From Bacillus sp. UNC41MFS5 (GTDB taxonomy: Bacteria > Bacillota > Bacilli > Bacillales_B > DSM-18226), in assembly GCF_000686805.1 (NCBI RefSeq), contig NZ_KK366017.1, positions 682,001 to 746,000 on the forward strand: a stretch of DNA of 64,000 nucleotides. The letters run 5' to 3'. The notes below the pieces were generated by a model that ran no database searches, was not told the origin of the DNA, and saw only the letters and a program-made list of their open reading frames with translations. The number at the start of each line of letters is the position of its first letter. The first letter of the stretch is position 1. Positions 63,911 to 64,000 of this stretch are shown piece after piece. A program made the translations under genes and the position numbers.

Positions 63911-64000
63911 ATGATATCTTTGTTTACATAAGCACTTGTATTTTTCGCCATCATCCTTGGGACTGTATAGATCTATCGGTTACTCTTTACAGTACGCAAA
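63911..64000 (+). pseudogene. Start of a broken membrane transporter gene (partial)
   Basis: AAGGAAGGGG and an ATG at 63911 open MISLFT, then a TAA, then ALVFFAIILGTV, then TAG. After a shift, SIGYSLQYAK follows. The hydrophobic stretch and the GY motif resemble the first helix of a sodium:solute symporter or similar carrier. The window ends here, so the call is weak, but two stops within 20 codons exclude an intact gene. Confidence 0.3.

Overview
The window comes from a low-GC, endospore-forming Gram-positive bacterium, most like Bacillaceae (Bacillus/Neobacillus type). The evidence is strong GGAGG ribosome sites, frequent TTG/GTG starts, a Sda checkpoint peptide, a CwlJ/SleB-type spore cortex hydrolase, CcpA-type cre sites, Fur boxes, YesM/YesN-type two-component genes and sugar ABC importers with no ATPase of their own. 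I cannot name a species. There are no rRNA or tRNA genes, no CRISPR array and no recognisable transposase.

Layout. 0-3.6 kb: end of an ABC ATPase gene, a Sco/YtkA lipoprotein, a bifunctional rhamnulose-phosphate aldolase/dehydrogenase and sda. 3.6-11.2 kb: a catabolic cluster matching the protocatechuate 2,3-cleavage (pra) pathway. PobA makes protocatechuate, PraA opens the ring, PraH decarboxylates, and PraB, PraC, PraD and PraE carry the product to 4-hydroxy-2-oxovalerate; an IclR regulator is divergent. The last two enzymes (PraF, PraG) are absent. 11.2-14 kb: two EamA/DMT exporters and remnants.

14-30 kb: an accessory sugar region. It holds a LacI regulator, a DapA-family lyase, a broken sialidase, two near-duplicate Gfo/Idh/MocA oxidoreductases, a phytanoyl-CoA dioxygenase-like protein, a sugar ABC importer without ATPase, a sugar-phosphate isomerase, an AraC regulator, YesL, and two cytosolic sulfatase-fold enzymes with Thr at the formylglycine position. 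29.6-33.9 kb: L-rhamnose genes (mutarotase, RhaB, RhaA, DeoR regulator). Further rhamnose genes lie at 1.4, 43.7-45.8 and 50.6 kb, so the rhamnose set is dispersed and has two parallel lower branches. TAAACAAA-type repeats in front of several of them suggest one regulon.

34-43.5 kb: a methyltransferase, CwlJ, a 52-bp tandem repeat, a LysR gene divergent from odhAB (2-oxoglutarate dehydrogenase), a deletion-fused ABC transporter remnant and a frameshifted YczE-like gene with a hexamer repeat. 45.9-50.4 kb: a sugar-binding lipoprotein in one operon with a YesM/YesN-type kinase and regulator, probably an extracellular sugar sensor. 50.6-53.4 kb: rhamnose mutarotase, an MFS sugar transporter and an AraC regulator.

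53.4-59.4 kb: an iron-uptake locus. A four-gene siderophore ABC importer is divergent, across three Fur-box palindromes, from a two-gene operon encoding a Cas4/RecB-like Fe-S-cysteine protein and a ferredoxin-NADP reductase. I consider this the best candidate for an under-described system. 59.4-64 kb: a decaying catabolic island with an IclR gene, a LysR gene whose start codon appears to be ATA, a multiply broken M29/NicX-like gene, an intact FAD aromatic hydroxylase and a broken transporter start.
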